From positions 5,647,472 through 5,711,471 of the forward strand of contig NZ_PTJS01000001.1 in the NCBI RefSeq assembly GCF_002941025.1: 64,000 nucleotides of DNA, given 5' to 3'. Made by a program: the position numbers and the translations under genes. Positions 16,356-26,877 of the stretch are shown here, piece by piece; position 1 is the stretch's first letter; every line of letters begins with the position of its first letter. The notes under the pieces were generated by a model, which ran no database searches, was not told the origin of the DNA, and saw nothing but the letters and a program-made list of their open reading frames with translations. Source of the DNA: Streptomyces sp. QL37. Lineage in GTDB: Bacteria > Actinomycetota > Actinomycetes > Streptomycetales > Streptomycetaceae.

Positions 16356-17459
16356 ATGAGCGAGCAGAGCAGGAGCGCCGGCCGAATACGCGGCACCGGC
16401 AGCCGCCGGAGGAAGCCGTCCCCGGGCCGCCGGGCGAAGAGGATCGCGCTGTGGGGCGTCGCCGCCCTGGTGGTCGTCGGAGGATCCGGGCTCGGTTACG
16501 CCTACTACACGCTCAACGGCAACCTGAAGGGCGTCGACATCGACGCCGCCCTGGGAACCGAGCGCCCCGACGACGTGGACAACGGGTCGCAGGACATCCT
16601 GGTGCTGGGATCGGACTCCCGGTCCGGCGCCAACGCGGAGTACGGCGCCGACGAGGGCTCCGCGCGTGCGGACACCGCGATGATCGTCCACGTCAACGAG
16701 GGACACACCTCCGCGAGCGTGGTCTCCGTCCCGCGGGACACCCTGGTCGACCGCCCCGCCTGCACGAGCGACACGACCGGTCAGCAGGTCGCCGCCGAGC
16801 ACGAGACGATGTTCAACTCCGCCTACCAGGTCGGCGGACCCGCCTGCGCGGTGAAGACCGTCGAGTCGATGTCGGGCATCCGCATGGACCACTACGTCGA
16901 GGTCGACTTCACCGGGTTCAAGAAGCTCGTCGACGAGCTCGGCGGCGTCGACATCACCACCTCGCAGGCGATCGACGACCCCGACAGCCACCTCGCGCTG
17001 AAGCCCGGCCGTCACACCCTGAGCGGGGAGCAGTCGCTCGGCCTCGTCCGTACGCGCCACAGCGTCGGCGACGGCAGCGACCTCGGCCGCATCCAGCTCC
17101 AGCAGGCCTTCGTCAAGGCGCTGATGGACCAGGCGAAGAGCGTCGGGGTGTTCTCGGACCCCAAGACGCTCTTCGGACTCGCCGACACCGCCACCAAGGC
17201 CGTCACCACCGACTCCCAGCTGGCCTCCGTCAAGAAGCTCACCGGCTTCGCGAACGGGCTCAAGGGCCTCGGCTCGAAGAACATCGACATGGTCACGCTG
17301 CCCGTGGAGTACGACCCCGAGGACCCGAACCGGGTGCTGCCCCAGGAGAACGCCGACCGGAAGGTGTGGGCGGCCCTCAAGCAGGACAAGCCGATCCCCG
17401 CGTCCGCCACGGCGAAGTCGGCCGGAGACAAGGGCGGGGCCCGCACGGTCGTGCGGTGA
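16356..17459 (+). CDS. LytR-CpsA-Psr (LCP) family cell-wall polymer ligase
   Basis: A 367-residue membrane-anchored protein. There is a basic N-terminus, one transmembrane helix (about 29-48), then an extracytoplasmic LCP domain. Conserved elements are the Asp/Arg motif [50 protein letters not shown] and [21 protein letters not shown] enzymes transfer teichoic-type or other glycopolymers from a lipid carrier to peptidoglycan. The ATG at 16356 follows AAAGAGGG. The nearby wecA/tagO-type gene would supply such lipid-linked precursors, although it is not adjacent. Confidence 0.93.
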   Translation: MSEQSRSAGRIRGTGSRRRKPSPGRRAKRIALWGVAALVVVGGSGLGYAYYTLNGNLKGVDIDAALGTERPDDVDNGSQDILVLGSDSRSGANAEYGADEGSARADTAMIVHVNEGHTSASVVSVPRDTLVDRPACTSDTTGQQVAAEHETMFNSAYQVGGPACAVKTVESMSGIRMDHYVEVDFTGFKKLVDELGGVDITTSQAIDDPDSHLALKPGRHTLSGEQSLGLVRTRHSVGDGSDLGRIQLQQAFVKALMDQAKSVGVFSDPKTLFGLADTATKAVTTDSQLASVKKLTGFANGLKGLGSKNIDMVTLPVEYDPEDPNRVLPQENADRKVWAALKQDKPIPASATAKSAGDKGGARTVVR

Positions 17460-17637
17460 ACGGCACCTTCCGTCACCATTTGGTCGCGGAACGTTCCCCG
17501 TACGCGCGGGAATACACACGGCCGGGCCCTCGTTTTGGGAGATACGGCCGGTCCTGGCAGACTGGTACGTCGGCCCCGGTTCACGGACGCGCAATCCGCG
17601 CGAACGACCCGGAGCCCTCCCGAATCTAGGAGACACC

Positions 17638-17862
17638 TTGAAGCGCGACATTCACCCCGAGTACGTCGAGACGCAGGTCAGCTGCACCTGCGGTGCGTCG
17701 TTCACCACCCGGAGCACCCTTGAGGGCGGCGCGATCCGTGCCGACGTCTGCTCCGAGTGCCACCCGTTCTACACGGGCAAGCAGAAGATCCTCGACACCG
17801 GCGGCCGCGTGGCCCGCTTCGAGGCCCGCTTCGGCAAGGCTGCCGGCTCCGCCAGCAAGTAG
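17638..17862 (+). CDS. rpmE: 50S ribosomal protein L31, zinc-binding type
   Basis: 74 residues, starting at a TTG with AGGAG upstream. The CTCG and CSEC pairs give the zinc ribbon of the C+ form of L31. Streptomyces replaces this form with a cysteine-free paralogue under zinc limitation through Zur (family knowledge). The KRDIHPEY start and [18 protein letters not shown] are diagnostic. It stands alone before prfA, with its own terminator. Confidence 0.97.
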   Translation: MKRDIHPEYVETQVSCTCGASFTTRSTLEGGAIRADVCSECHPFYTGKQKILDTGGRVARFEARFGKAAGSASK

Positions 17863-17872
17863 CGAGCCACTG

Positions 17873-17920
17873 CGCCGGTTCCCGACGCCCTCCAACGGGG
17901 CGCCGGGACCGGCGTTTTTT
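17873..17920 (+). terminator. rpmE terminator
   Basis: Long GC-rich stem (CGCCGGTTCCCG..CGCCC / GGGGCG..CGGGACCGGCG) followed by six T residues. A classic intrinsic terminator. Confidence 0.9.
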
Positions 17921-18021
17921 CCGGCTGTGCGGCCGGGTGCGCCCTCCGGGGCGCTCCTCCACCGGCAGCACACCGTCCAGCAGGCCCGCAGACGTATGAC
18001 GCAGAAACCAGGAGCCCGAAG

Positions 18022-19098
18022 ATGTTCGAGGCGGTCGAGGAACTGATCGGCGAGCACGCCGATCTCGAGAAGAAGCTCGCCGACCCGTCGGTCCACGCCG
18101 ACCAGGCCAACGCGCGCAAGCTCAACAAGCGCTACGCGGAGCTGACCCCGATCGTCTCCACCTACCGGTCCTGGAAGCAGACCGGCGACGACATCGAGAC
18201 CGCCCGCGAATTCGCCGCCGACGACCCCGACTTCGCCGCCGAGGTCAAGGTCCTGGAGAAGCAGCGCGAGGAGATCACCGAGAAGCTCCGCCTTCTCCTG
18301 GTCCCGCGCGACCCCAGCGACGACAAGGACGTGCTCCTGGAGATCAAGGCGGGCGCGGGCGGCGACGAGTCGGCCCTCTTCGCCGGCGATCTGCTGCGCA
18401 TGTATCTGCGCTACGCCGAGCGCATCGGCTGGAAGACCGAGATCATCGACTCCACCGAGTCCGAGCTCGGCGGCTACAAGGACGTCCAGGTCGCCGTGAA
18501 GACCAAGGGCGGCAACGGCGCCACCGAGCCCGGCCAGGGCGTCTGGGCCCGGATGAAGTACGAGGGCGGCGTGCACCGCGTGCAGCGCGTGCCCTCCACC
18601 GAGTCGCAGGGCCGCATCCACACCTCCGCCGCCGGCGTGCTCGTCACGCCCGAGGCGGAGGAGGTCGACGTCGAGATCCACGCCAACGACCTCCGCATCG
18701 ACGTCTACCGCTCCTCGGGCCCCGGCGGCCAGTCCGTCAACACGACGGACTCCGCCGTCCGCATCACGCACCTGCCCACCGGTGTCGTCGCCTCCTGCCA
18801 GAACGAGAAGAGCCAGCTCCAGAACAAGGAGCAGGCCATGCGCATCCTGCGGTCCCGGCTGCTGGCCGCCGCCCAGGAGGCCGCCGAGCAGGAAGCCTCC
18901 GACGTACGCCGCAGCCAGGTGCGCACCGTGGACCGCTCCGAGAAGATCCGGACGTACAACTTCCCGGAAAACCGGATCTCGGACCACCGCGTCGGCTTCA
19001 AGGCGTACAACTTGGACCAGGTGCTCGACGGCGACCTCGACGCCGTCATCCAGGCCTGCGTCGACGCCGACTCCGCCGCCAAGCTCGCCGCCGCGTAG
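18022..19098 (+). CDS. prfA: peptide chain release factor 1
   Basis: 358 residues, recognising UAA/UAG in the ribosomal A site. The catalytic GGQ lies in [10 protein letters not shown], and its Gln is the target of the methylase encoded next. The N-terminal coiled domain is followed by the class-1 release factor core ([16 protein letters not shown]). The C-terminal [13 protein letters not shown] is also diagnostic. Full family length. prmC follows after about 50 nt. Confidence 0.98.
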   Translation: MFEAVEELIGEHADLEKKLADPSVHADQANARKLNKRYAELTPIVSTYRSWKQTGDDIETAREFAADDPDFAAEVKVLEKQREEITEKLRLLLVPRDPSDDKDVLLEIKAGAGGDESALFAGDLLRMYLRYAERIGWKTEIIDSTESELGGYKDVQVAVKTKGGNGATEPGQGVWARMKYEGGVHRVQRVPSTESQGRIHTSAAGVLVTPEAEEVDVEIHANDLRIDVYRSSGPGGQSVNTTDSAVRITHLPTGVVASCQNEKSQLQNKEQAMRILRSRLLAAAQEAAEQEASDVRRSQVRTVDRSEKIRTYNFPENRISDHRVGFKAYNLDQVLDGDLDAVIQACVDADSAAKLAAA

Positions 19099-19150
19099 GC
19101 AGTGAGCGCCACCGCCCCGCCCCGCTCGTGAACCCGTACGGAGAACCGCG

Positions 19151-19996
19151 ATGAACCTGCTGCTCGCCGAGGTGGCCCAGGCCACCCAGCGGCTGGCCGA
19201 CGCCGGTGTCCCCTCACCGCGATTCGACGCCGAGGAACTCGCCGCGTTCGTGCACGGCGTCAAGCGGGGCGAGCTGCACCATGTGCCGGACGCCGACTTC
19301 GACGCCCGCTACTGGGAGACGATCGCCCGCCGCGAGGCCCGCGAGCCGCTCCAGCACATCACCGGCCGCGCCTTCTTCCGCTACCTGGAACTCCAGGTGG
19401 GCCCCGGAGTCTTCGTCCCGCGCCCGGAGACCGAGTCGGTCGTCGGCTGGGCGATAGACGCGGTCCGCGCGATGGACGTGGTCGAACCGCTGATCGTCGA
19501 CCTCTGCACCGGATCGGGCGCCATCGCGCTCGCCATGGCCCAGGAGGTGCCGCGCTCGCGCGTGCACGGCGTGGAGCTGTCCGAGGACGCCCTGAGGTGG
19601 ACCCGGAAGAACGCCGAGGGGTCCAGGGTCACCATCCACCGGGGAGACGCTCTGAGCGCCCTTCCCGAGCTCGACGGACAGGTCGACCTGGTCATCTCCA
19701 ACCCTCCGTACATCCCGCTCACCGAGTGGGAGTACGTGGCGCCCGAGGCCCGCGACCACGACCCGCAGATGGCGCTCTTCTCCGGCGAGGACGGCCTCGA
19801 CACCATCCGCGGTATCGAGCGCACCGCGCACCGCCTGCTCCGCCCCGGCGGGCTCGTCGTCATCGAGCACGCCGACACCCAGGGTGGCCAGGTGCCGTGG
19901 ATCTTCACCGAGGAGCGGGGCTGGGCCGACGCGGCCGACCACCCCGACCTGAACAACCGGCCCCGGTTCGCGACGGCCCGCAAGGCCATGCCGTGA
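19151..19996 (+). CDS. prmC: release factor glutamine methyltransferase PrmC/HemK
   Basis: 281 residues, SAM-dependent, methylating the Gln of the GGQ motif in release factors. The N-terminal helical substrate-binding domain is followed by a Rossmann methyltransferase with DLCTGSGAIALAMA (SAM loop) and the signature ISNPPYIP that holds the glutamine amide. RPETESVV precedes the fold. Co-location with prfA and tsaC is a common bacterial arrangement. Confidence 0.96.
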   Translation: MNLLLAEVAQATQRLADAGVPSPRFDAEELAAFVHGVKRGELHHVPDADFDARYWETIARREAREPLQHITGRAFFRYLELQVGPGVFVPRPETESVVGWAIDAVRAMDVVEPLIVDLCTGSGAIALAMAQEVPRSRVHGVELSEDALRWTRKNAEGSRVTIHRGDALSALPELDGQVDLVISNPPYIPLTEWEYVAPEARDHDPQMALFSGEDGLDTIRGIERTAHRLLRPGGLVVIEHADTQGGQVPWIFTEERGWADAADHPDLNNRPRFATARKAMP

Positions 19997-20063
19997 CCAC
20001 CGGGACACCGGCACCGCACGAACCCCACCCCACAGACCCGTACACGTCCGAGGAGGCCGGCTG

Positions 20064-20711
20064 ATGGCACGGCGATACGACTGCAACGACGCGACCGACC
20101 GTACGACCGGCCTGCGTGAGGCCGCGTCCGCCGTCCGCCGCGGCGAACTGGTCGTGCTGCCCACCGACACGGTGTACGGGATCGGTGCGGACGCCTTCAG
20201 CTCGGAGGGCGTCGCCGACCTGCTCGACGCCAAGGGCCGCGGCCGCAACATGCCGACCCCTGTCCTGATCGGCTCCCCGAACACCCTGCACGGCCTGGTC
20301 ACCGACTTCTCCGAGCAGGCCTGGGAGCTCGTCGACGCGTTCTGGCCCGGCGCCCTCACACTCGTCGCCAAGCACCAGCCGTCCCTCCAGTGGGACCTCG
20401 GCGACACCCGCGGCACCGTCGCCGTACGGATGCCCCTGCACCCGGTGGCCATCGAGCTCCTCACGGAGGTCGGCCCGATGGCCGTCTCCAGCGCCAACCT
20501 CACCGGACACCCCTCGCCCGAGGACTGCGACGCCGCCCAGGGGATGCTCGGCGACAGCGTCTCCGTGTACCTCGACGGCGGTCCCACCCCCGGGATCGTC
20601 CCGTCCTCCATCGTCGACGTCACCGGCAAGATCCCGGTGCTGCTGCGGGCGGGCGCGCTCTCGGTCGAGGAACTCCGCAAGGTGGTACCCGACCTCGAGG
20701 TGGCCAATTGA
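20064..20711 (+). CDS. tsaC: threonylcarbamoyl-AMP synthase, Sua5/YrdC family
   Basis: A 215-residue single-domain YrdC fold that makes threonylcarbamoyl-AMP from threonine, bicarbonate and ATP, the first step of t6A37 modification of ANN-decoding tRNAs. The KR/S pocket is visible as LPTDTVYGIGADAF, then KGRGRNMPTPVL and SSANLTGHPS. It has no C-terminal Sua5 domain, matching the short TsaC form. Its TGA overlaps the likely TTG start of the next gene. Confidence 0.94.
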   Translation: MARRYDCNDATDRTTGLREAASAVRRGELVVLPTDTVYGIGADAFSSEGVADLLDAKGRGRNMPTPVLIGSPNTLHGLVTDFSEQAWELVDAFWPGALTLVAKHQPSLQWDLGDTRGTVAVRMPLHPVAIELLTEVGPMAVSSANLTGHPSPEDCDAAQGMLGDSVSVYLDGGPTPGIVPSSIVDVTGKIPVLLRAGALSVEELRKVVPDLEVAN

Positions 20712-21349
20712 CCGCCCCTGAGGGGCGTGGCATAACGGGGCGGCACGACACCTTCCGCATCCTCCACGTCAGCACCGGCAACGTCTGCCGCTCGCCCATC
20801 ACCGAGCGGCTGACCCGCCATGCCCTCGTGGACCGCCTCGGTGACCCGCTCAGCGGCGGCCTCATCGTGGAGAGCGCGGGCACCTGGGGGCACGAAGGCG
20901 CGCCCATGGAGGCCAACGCCGAGGTCGTCCTCGCCGACTTCGGCGCCGACGCCACCGGTTTCGTCGGGCGTGAGCTCCTGGACGAGCACGTGATCCGCGC
21001 CGACCTGGTGCTGACCGCCACCCGGGACCACCGCGCCCAGGTGATCTCCATGGGGCACTCGGCGGGCCTGCGTACCTTCACGCTCAAGGAGTTCACCCGG
21101 CTGGTGCGGGCCATAGACCCCGCGACGCTGCCGGACGCCCGCGAGGAGGGCGTCGTCGAGCGCGCCCGCGCGCTGGTGCGCGCCGCGGCGGCCCTGCGCG
21201 GCTGGCTGCTGGCCCCCACCGCGGAGGCCGACGAGGTCTACGACCCGTACGGCGCCCCGATCACCTTCTTCCGTTCCATCGGTGACGAGATCAGCCAGGC
21301 CCTCGATCCCGTCATGACGGCCCTCACCGGGGTACGCGCCCCGCACTGA
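20708..21349 (+). CDS. low-molecular-weight protein-tyrosine-phosphatase-like protein, nucleophile Cys replaced by Ser
   Basis: A 213-residue homologue of LMW-PTP/arsenate reductase. The P-loop that should read C-x5-R is STGNVCR (Ser22 to Arg28). The nucleophilic Cys is Ser, while the second loop Cys (27), the Arg and the following SP are kept. The general-acid DP motif also survives (VYDPYG, near the C-terminus). A Cys-to-Ser change normally abolishes phosphatase activity, so it may bind a phosphorylated partner without turnover. The start is probably the TTG at 20708 overlapping the tsaC stop, though a later start cannot be excluded. Confidence 0.85.
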   Translation: MTAPEGRGITGRHDTFRILHVSTGNVCRSPITERLTRHALVDRLGDPLSGGLIVESAGTWGHEGAPMEANAEVVLADFGADATGFVGRELLDEHVIRADLVLTATRDHRAQVISMGHSAGLRTFTLKEFTRLVRAIDPATLPDAREEGVVERARALVRAAAALRGWLLAPTAEADEVYDPYGAPITFFRSIGDEISQALDPVMTALTGVRAPH

Positions 21350-21488
21350 GCCGCAGCCGGCCCACGCGCCCCCGCACGGGGTGCGCCGACCGGCGTAGAG
21401 GGGCGCCCGGCAGCGGGCAGGCGGCGCGGGGCGGGCCTACATTGGATCTGACGCCACGCACCCCCCTCCTCCAGGCCCGGAGCCCTCG

Positions 21489-22769
21489 ATGCCGGTCACC
21501 ACTCCAGCCGCACGCGCCGCCGCGCCCTCGCCGGACACCGCCCTGCCGCAGGACTTCGGCGCCCTGCTCCGCCAGGACCCGGAGATCGGCTCCATCCTGT
21601 TGGCCGAGACCGGGCGGCAGTCGAGCACCCTCCAGCTCATCGCCGCCGAGAACTTCACCTCGCCCGCGGTCCTCGCCGCCCTCGGCTCCCCGCTCGCCAA
21701 CAAGTACGCCGAGGGCTACCCCGGCGCCCGCCACCACGGCGGCTGCGAACAGGCCGACGCCGCGGAACGCATCGCGGTGCGGCGGGCCACGGAGCTCTTC
21801 GGCGCCGAGCACGCCAACGTCCAGCCGCACTCCGGATCGTCGGCCGTCCTCGCCGCCTACGCCGCGCTGCTGCGCCCCGGCGACACGGTGCTGGCCATGG
21901 GGCTCCCGTACGGCGGACATCTCACCCACGGCGCTCCGGGCAACTTCTCCGGACGCTGGTTCGAGTTCGTCGGTTACGGCGTCGACCCGGACAGCGGGCT
22001 CATCGACTACGCACAGGTGCGCGCCCTGGCCAGGGCGCGGCGCCCCAAGGCGATCGTCTGCGGGTCGATCTCGTACCCCCGGCATCCCGACTACGAGCGG
22101 TTCCGGGACATCGCCGACGAGGTGGGGTGCTATCTGATCGCGGACGCCGCCCATCCGATGGGGCTGATCGCCGGGGGAGCGGCGCCCAGCCCGGTGCCGT
22201 ACGCGGACGTGGTGTGCGCGACGACGCACAAGGTGCTGCGCGGCCCGCGCGGCGGCATGATCCTCTGCGGCGTCGAGCTCTCGGAGCGGATCGACCGGGC
22301 GGTGTTCCCCTTCACCCAGGGCGGCGCCCAGATGCACACGGTCGCGGCGAAGGCCGTCGCGTTCGGGGAGGCGGCCACCCCGGCGTACGCGGTGTACGCC
22401 CACCGGGTGGTCGCCCACGCCCGTGTCCTGGCGGCCGCCCTGGAGTCCGAGGGCTTCGAGATCACCACGGGCGGGACGGACACCCACATCGTCGTCGCGG
22501 ACCCCGGCCCGCTGGGCGTCGACGGCCGCACCGCCCGCGAGCGGCTCATGGCCGCCGGGATGGTCCTGGACACCTGCGCCCTGCCGTACGGGGACGCGCG
22601 CGGGATCCGGCTGGGCACCGCGGCCGTCACCACCCAGGGCATGGACGAGGACGACATGGCGCGGATCGCCGAGCTGTTCGGCGCGGCCGTGCGCCAGGAG
22701 GGCGATCCGGGTCCGCTGCGGGCCGAGGTCCGCGGACTCGCCGAGCGCAATCCGCCGTATCCGGGGTAG
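21489..22769 (+). CDS. glyA: serine hydroxymethyltransferase family protein
   Basis: A 426-residue PLP enzyme of the SHMT fold. Lys248 in TTHKVLRGPRGG binds PLP, and DAAHPMGL, IAAENFTS and KYAEGYPG match the family. The substrate-site pair normally YY (in RYYGGCE) is HH here (RHHGGCEQ, 82-83), and other positions diverge, so it looks like a second SHMT paralogue. It may act on a different amino acid or carry a reduced folate-dependent activity. The gene lies 140 nt after the phosphatase-like gene, and wecA follows. Confidence 0.85.
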   Translation: MPVTTPAARAAAPSPDTALPQDFGALLRQDPEIGSILLAETGRQSSTLQLIAAENFTSPAVLAALGSPLANKYAEGYPGARHHGGCEQADAAERIAVRRATELFGAEHANVQPHSGSSAVLAAYAALLRPGDTVLAMGLPYGGHLTHGAPGNFSGRWFEFVGYGVDPDSGLIDYAQVRALARARRPKAIVCGSISYPRHPDYERFRDIADEVGCYLIADAAHPMGLIAGGAAPSPVPYADVVCATTHKVLRGPRGGMILCGVELSERIDRAVFPFTQGGAQMHTVAAKAVAFGEAATPAYAVYAHRVVAHARVLAAALESEGFEITTGGTDTHIVVADPGPLGVDGRTARERLMAAGMVLDTCALPYGDARGIRLGTAAVTTQGMDEDDMARIAELFGAAVRQEGDPGPLRAEVRGLAERNPPYPG

Positions 22770-22875
22770 GCGGTGTGAACCACATATGCGCAACCGACAA
22801 CCCGTGGCTCGGCGTCCTTGCTCAGGAGACTAGGGTGTGGGGCTGAGATGGCCGGCGAATTCTGTGGGGCAGCCC

Positions 22876-24231
22876 GTGCGTGATTACCTGCTGACGCTCT
22901 GTGTCACGGCAGCGGTGACCTATCTGCTGACCGGGCCGGTGCGGAAGTTCGCCATCGCGATCGGGGCGATGCCCGCGATCCGGGCGCGTGACGTACACCG
23001 GGAACCGACACCTCGGCTCGGTGGCATCGCCATGTTCGGCGGACTGTGCGCGGGGCTGATCGTCGCCGACCACCTGTTCAACCTGAACGGTGTCTTCGAA
23101 CTCTCCAACGAGCCCAGGGCGCTGCTCTCCGGCGCCGCCCTGATCTGGCTGATCGGCGTCCTGGACGACAAGTTCGAGCTCGACGCCCTGATCAAGCTCG
23201 GCGGGCAGATGATCGCCGCCGCGGTCATGGTCATCCAGGGTCTGACGATCCTGTGGCTGCCCATCCCCGGCGTCGGCACCGTCGCGCTGACCCAGTGGCA
23301 GGGCACGCTGCTCACGGTCGCCCTGGTCGTGATCACCATCAACGCGGTCAACTTCGTCGACGGTCTGGACGGCCTCGCGGCCGGCATGGTCTGCATCGCG
23401 TCCGCGGCGTTCTTCCTCTACACCTACCGCCTCTGGTACGGGTACGGGATCGAGGCGGCCGCCCCCGCGACGCTCTTCGCCGCGATCCTGATGGGCATGT
23501 GCCTCGGCTTCCTGCCGCACAACATGCACCCCGCCCGGATCTTCATGGGTGACTCCGGCTCGATGCTGATCGGTCTCGTCCTGGCCTCCGGCGCGATCTC
23601 CGTCACCGGCCAGGTCGACCCCGACGCGATGAAGCTCTTCGAGGGCAGCGAGCGGCAGGCGACCCACGCGATGCTGCCGGTCTTCATCCCGCTGCTGCTG
23701 CCGCTCACGATCATCGCGATCCCGGCGGCCGACCTGATCCTCGCGATCGTGCGCCGCACCTGGAACGGCCAGTCGCCGTTCGCGGCCGACCGGGGCCACC
23801 TGCATCACCGGCTGCTGGAGATCGGCCACTCGCACAGCCGGTCCGTGCTGATCATGTACTTCTGGTCGGCGCTGATCGCCTTCGGCGCAGTCGGCTACTC
23901 CGTGCACTCCACGTCGCTCTGGATCGTCCTGGTCATCGTCGGGCTCAGCGCCGTCGGCCTGGTCCTGCTGCTCATGCCGCGCTTCACCCCGCGCGCCCCC
24001 CACTGGGCCGAGTCCTTCGTGCCGCCGCGCTACCGACGCCGCCGGCACGACGACGAGGGGGAGGCCGACCCCACCCCGGGCGCCCAACACGGGGCGGAGG
24101 GTTCGCAGATGGCCTCACCGGAGCCGGAACGGGCCTCGGTGGCCGTGGGTGTCTCCGGCGTCAACGGAGCGACCGCGATCGGCCCCCGTTCGCGCTTCAC
24201 GGATCGGGATCGTGCCGACTCACCGCGTTGA
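22876..24231 (+). CDS. wecA: undecaprenyl-phosphate N-acetylglucosaminyl-1-phosphate transferase family (WecA/TagO/MraY-like)
   Basis: A 451-residue integral membrane enzyme with about 10-11 transmembrane helices, transferring a sugar-1-phosphate from a UDP-sugar to undecaprenyl phosphate. Family motifs are PRLGGIAMF, VLDDKFEL (96-102), NFVDGLDG (159-166), FMGDSGSML (223-231) and HHRLLEIGHSH. A hydrophilic tail follows residue ~385. The GTG at 22876 is preferred because the first helix begins immediately. A further upstream GTG at 22837 adds a non-conserved stretch. It lies directly upstream of the ATP synthase operon. Confidence 0.9.
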   Translation: MRDYLLTLCVTAAVTYLLTGPVRKFAIAIGAMPAIRARDVHREPTPRLGGIAMFGGLCAGLIVADHLFNLNGVFELSNEPRALLSGAALIWLIGVLDDKFELDALIKLGGQMIAAAVMVIQGLTILWLPIPGVGTVALTQWQGTLLTVALVVITINAVNFVDGLDGLAAGMVCIASAAFFLYTYRLWYGYGIEAAAPATLFAAILMGMCLGFLPHNMHPARIFMGDSGSMLIGLVLASGAISVTGQVDPDAMKLFEGSERQATHAMLPVFIPLLLPLTIIAIPAADLILAIVRRTWNGQSPFAADRGHLHHRLLEIGHSHSRSVLIMYFWSALIAFGAVGYSVHSTSLWIVLVIVGLSAVGLVLLLMPRFTPRAPHWAESFVPPRYRRRRHDDEGEADPTPGAQHGAEGSQMASPEPERASVAVGVSGVNGATAIGPRSRFTDRDRADSPR

Positions 24232-24493
24232 CCGGCCGGCCCAGAAGTCCCCATACCAGACAGTGCGCCGTGATGTTCTGCACACACGCGCGACGTAACC
24301 CTCATGTGTGACAGCTGGCACACTTTCTGAGTAAAGACCTCATCAAATAGTTTGTGATACCGTTCACGAAGCCCGGCGAGGAGGCCGAAGGACCCGAGTA
24401 GCACGGTCCTTTGGCCCGAAGCATCGACTCGGACCGGGCCTACGCTCGTCCCTGACGACCACTGACCACCCCCTGCAACGCGGAGTAACCGCC

Positions 24494-24931
24494 ATGCCGT
24501 CCAACGACGCCCGGACTCTCCTCCACACCGCCGTGCCCACTGCCGCCGCCGGTGTCGTCACCGTTGCCGTCAGCGCTGCGCTCGCCGGCGGCAAGGGAGC
24601 GATCGGCGCAGCGGCCGGGACGCTGGTGGTGATCCTCTTCATGGGGATCGGACTCGGCGTTCTGCAGCGCACGGCCAAGTCCCTGCCGCACCTGTTCCAG
24701 TCCATGGGCCTGGTGCTGTACACGACCGAACTGCTGCTGCTCTTCGTCTTCGTCGCCGCGTTCAAGGACACGACGCTGTTCAACCCCCGTGCCTTCGCCG
24801 CCGCGGTGATGGTCGCCACGCTGGCCTGGGTCGCGGCGCAGATCCGTGTGCACATGAAGACAAAGATCCTTTACGTCGAGCCGGACTCGTCCGCGGGCAA
24901 GACGCCCGAGAACATGGGGTCTTCGACGTGA
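24494..24931 (+). CDS. atpI: ATP synthase protein I
   Basis: A 145-residue, four-helix membrane protein at the head of the ATP synthase operon. In other bacteria it assists c-ring assembly or Mg transport and is not an essential subunit. Position, size and hydrophobic pattern (TLLHTAVPTAAAGVV, then GAIGAAAGTLVVILF) support the call more than any single motif. About 260 bp upstream separates it from wecA and should contain the operon promoter. Confidence 0.85.
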   Translation: MPSNDARTLLHTAVPTAAAGVVTVAVSAALAGGKGAIGAAAGTLVVILFMGIGLGVLQRTAKSLPHLFQSMGLVLYTTELLLLFVFVAAFKDTTLFNPRAFAAAVMVATLAWVAAQIRVHMKTKILYVEPDSSAGKTPENMGSST

Positions 24932-25153
24932 GGGGTAGGGCCGGGATAAGCGAGCGTTCGAGACCCTGCTATCGTCCGGTGCCAACTGCGGCACTGCGGG
25001 CGCGGGCATCAAAATCGGCGCCTGCTTCATCGCGAGGCGTAATGCCTGAGCCGCCCCCCATCCGTAACACCAGTCCAGTGCCGACCAGCGGCTGCTTGCC
25101 GCGCCGACACAACGAGGTTGCCGTACCTATGCGCCACGCTGAAGGAGCCCGCG

Positions 25154-26289
<1,136 letters not shown>

Positions 26290-26331
26290 GTCGCGGCATT
26301 CCGACTGCCCGATGCGACGAAAGGCATTGAT

Positions 26332-26877
26332 GTGAACGCCCTACAGCTGGCGGCCGAGGAAGAGATCCAGAACCCGCTGCTCCCGGCGATCCCCGAGATC
26401 GTCATCGGCCTGATCGCCTTTGTCATCGTCTTCGGTTTCCTCGCCAAGAAGCTCCTCCCGAACATCGAGAAGGTTCTGGAAGAGCGCCGCGAGGCGATCG
26501 AAGGCGGGATCGAGAAGGCCGACGCGGCCCAGACCGAGGCCCAGAGCGTTCTTGAGCAGTACAAGGCTCAGCTCGCCGAGGCACGCCACGAGGCCGCCCG
26601 TCTGCGCCAGGAGGCGCAGGAGCAGGGTGCCGTCATCATCCAGGAGATGAGGGCGGAGGGTCAGCGGCAGCGCGAGGAGATCATCGCGGCCGGCCACGCC
26701 CAGATCGAGGCCGACCGCAAGGCCGCGGCGTCCGCGCTGCGTCAGGACGTGGGCACCCTTGCCACCACCCTGGCCGGCAAGCTCGTCGGCGAGTCCCTCG
26801 AGGACCACGCCCGGCAGAGCGGCACCGTCGACCGTTTCCTCGACGAGCTCGAGGCGAAGGCCGAGGCCGTCCGATGA
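26332..26877 (+). CDS. atpF: F0 subunit b
   Basis: 181 residues. One N-terminal transmembrane helix (about 22-42) is followed by a long charged helix that forms the peripheral stalk with subunit delta. It starts at a GTG and overlaps atpH by ATGA. Confidence 0.96.
   Translation: MNALQLAAEEEIQNPLLPAIPEIVIGLIAFVIVFGFLAKKLLPNIEKVLEERREAIEGGIEKADAAQTEAQSVLEQYKAQLAEARHEAARLRQEAQEQGAVIIQEMRAEGQRQREEIIAAGHAQIEADRKAAASALRQDVGTLATTLAGKLVGESLEDHARQSGTVDRFLDELEAKAEAVR

Noticed and set aside
20390..20707. N-terminal extension of the phosphatase-like protein
   Set aside because: It lies entirely inside tsaC in another frame. The conserved fold begins after the TTG at 20708.
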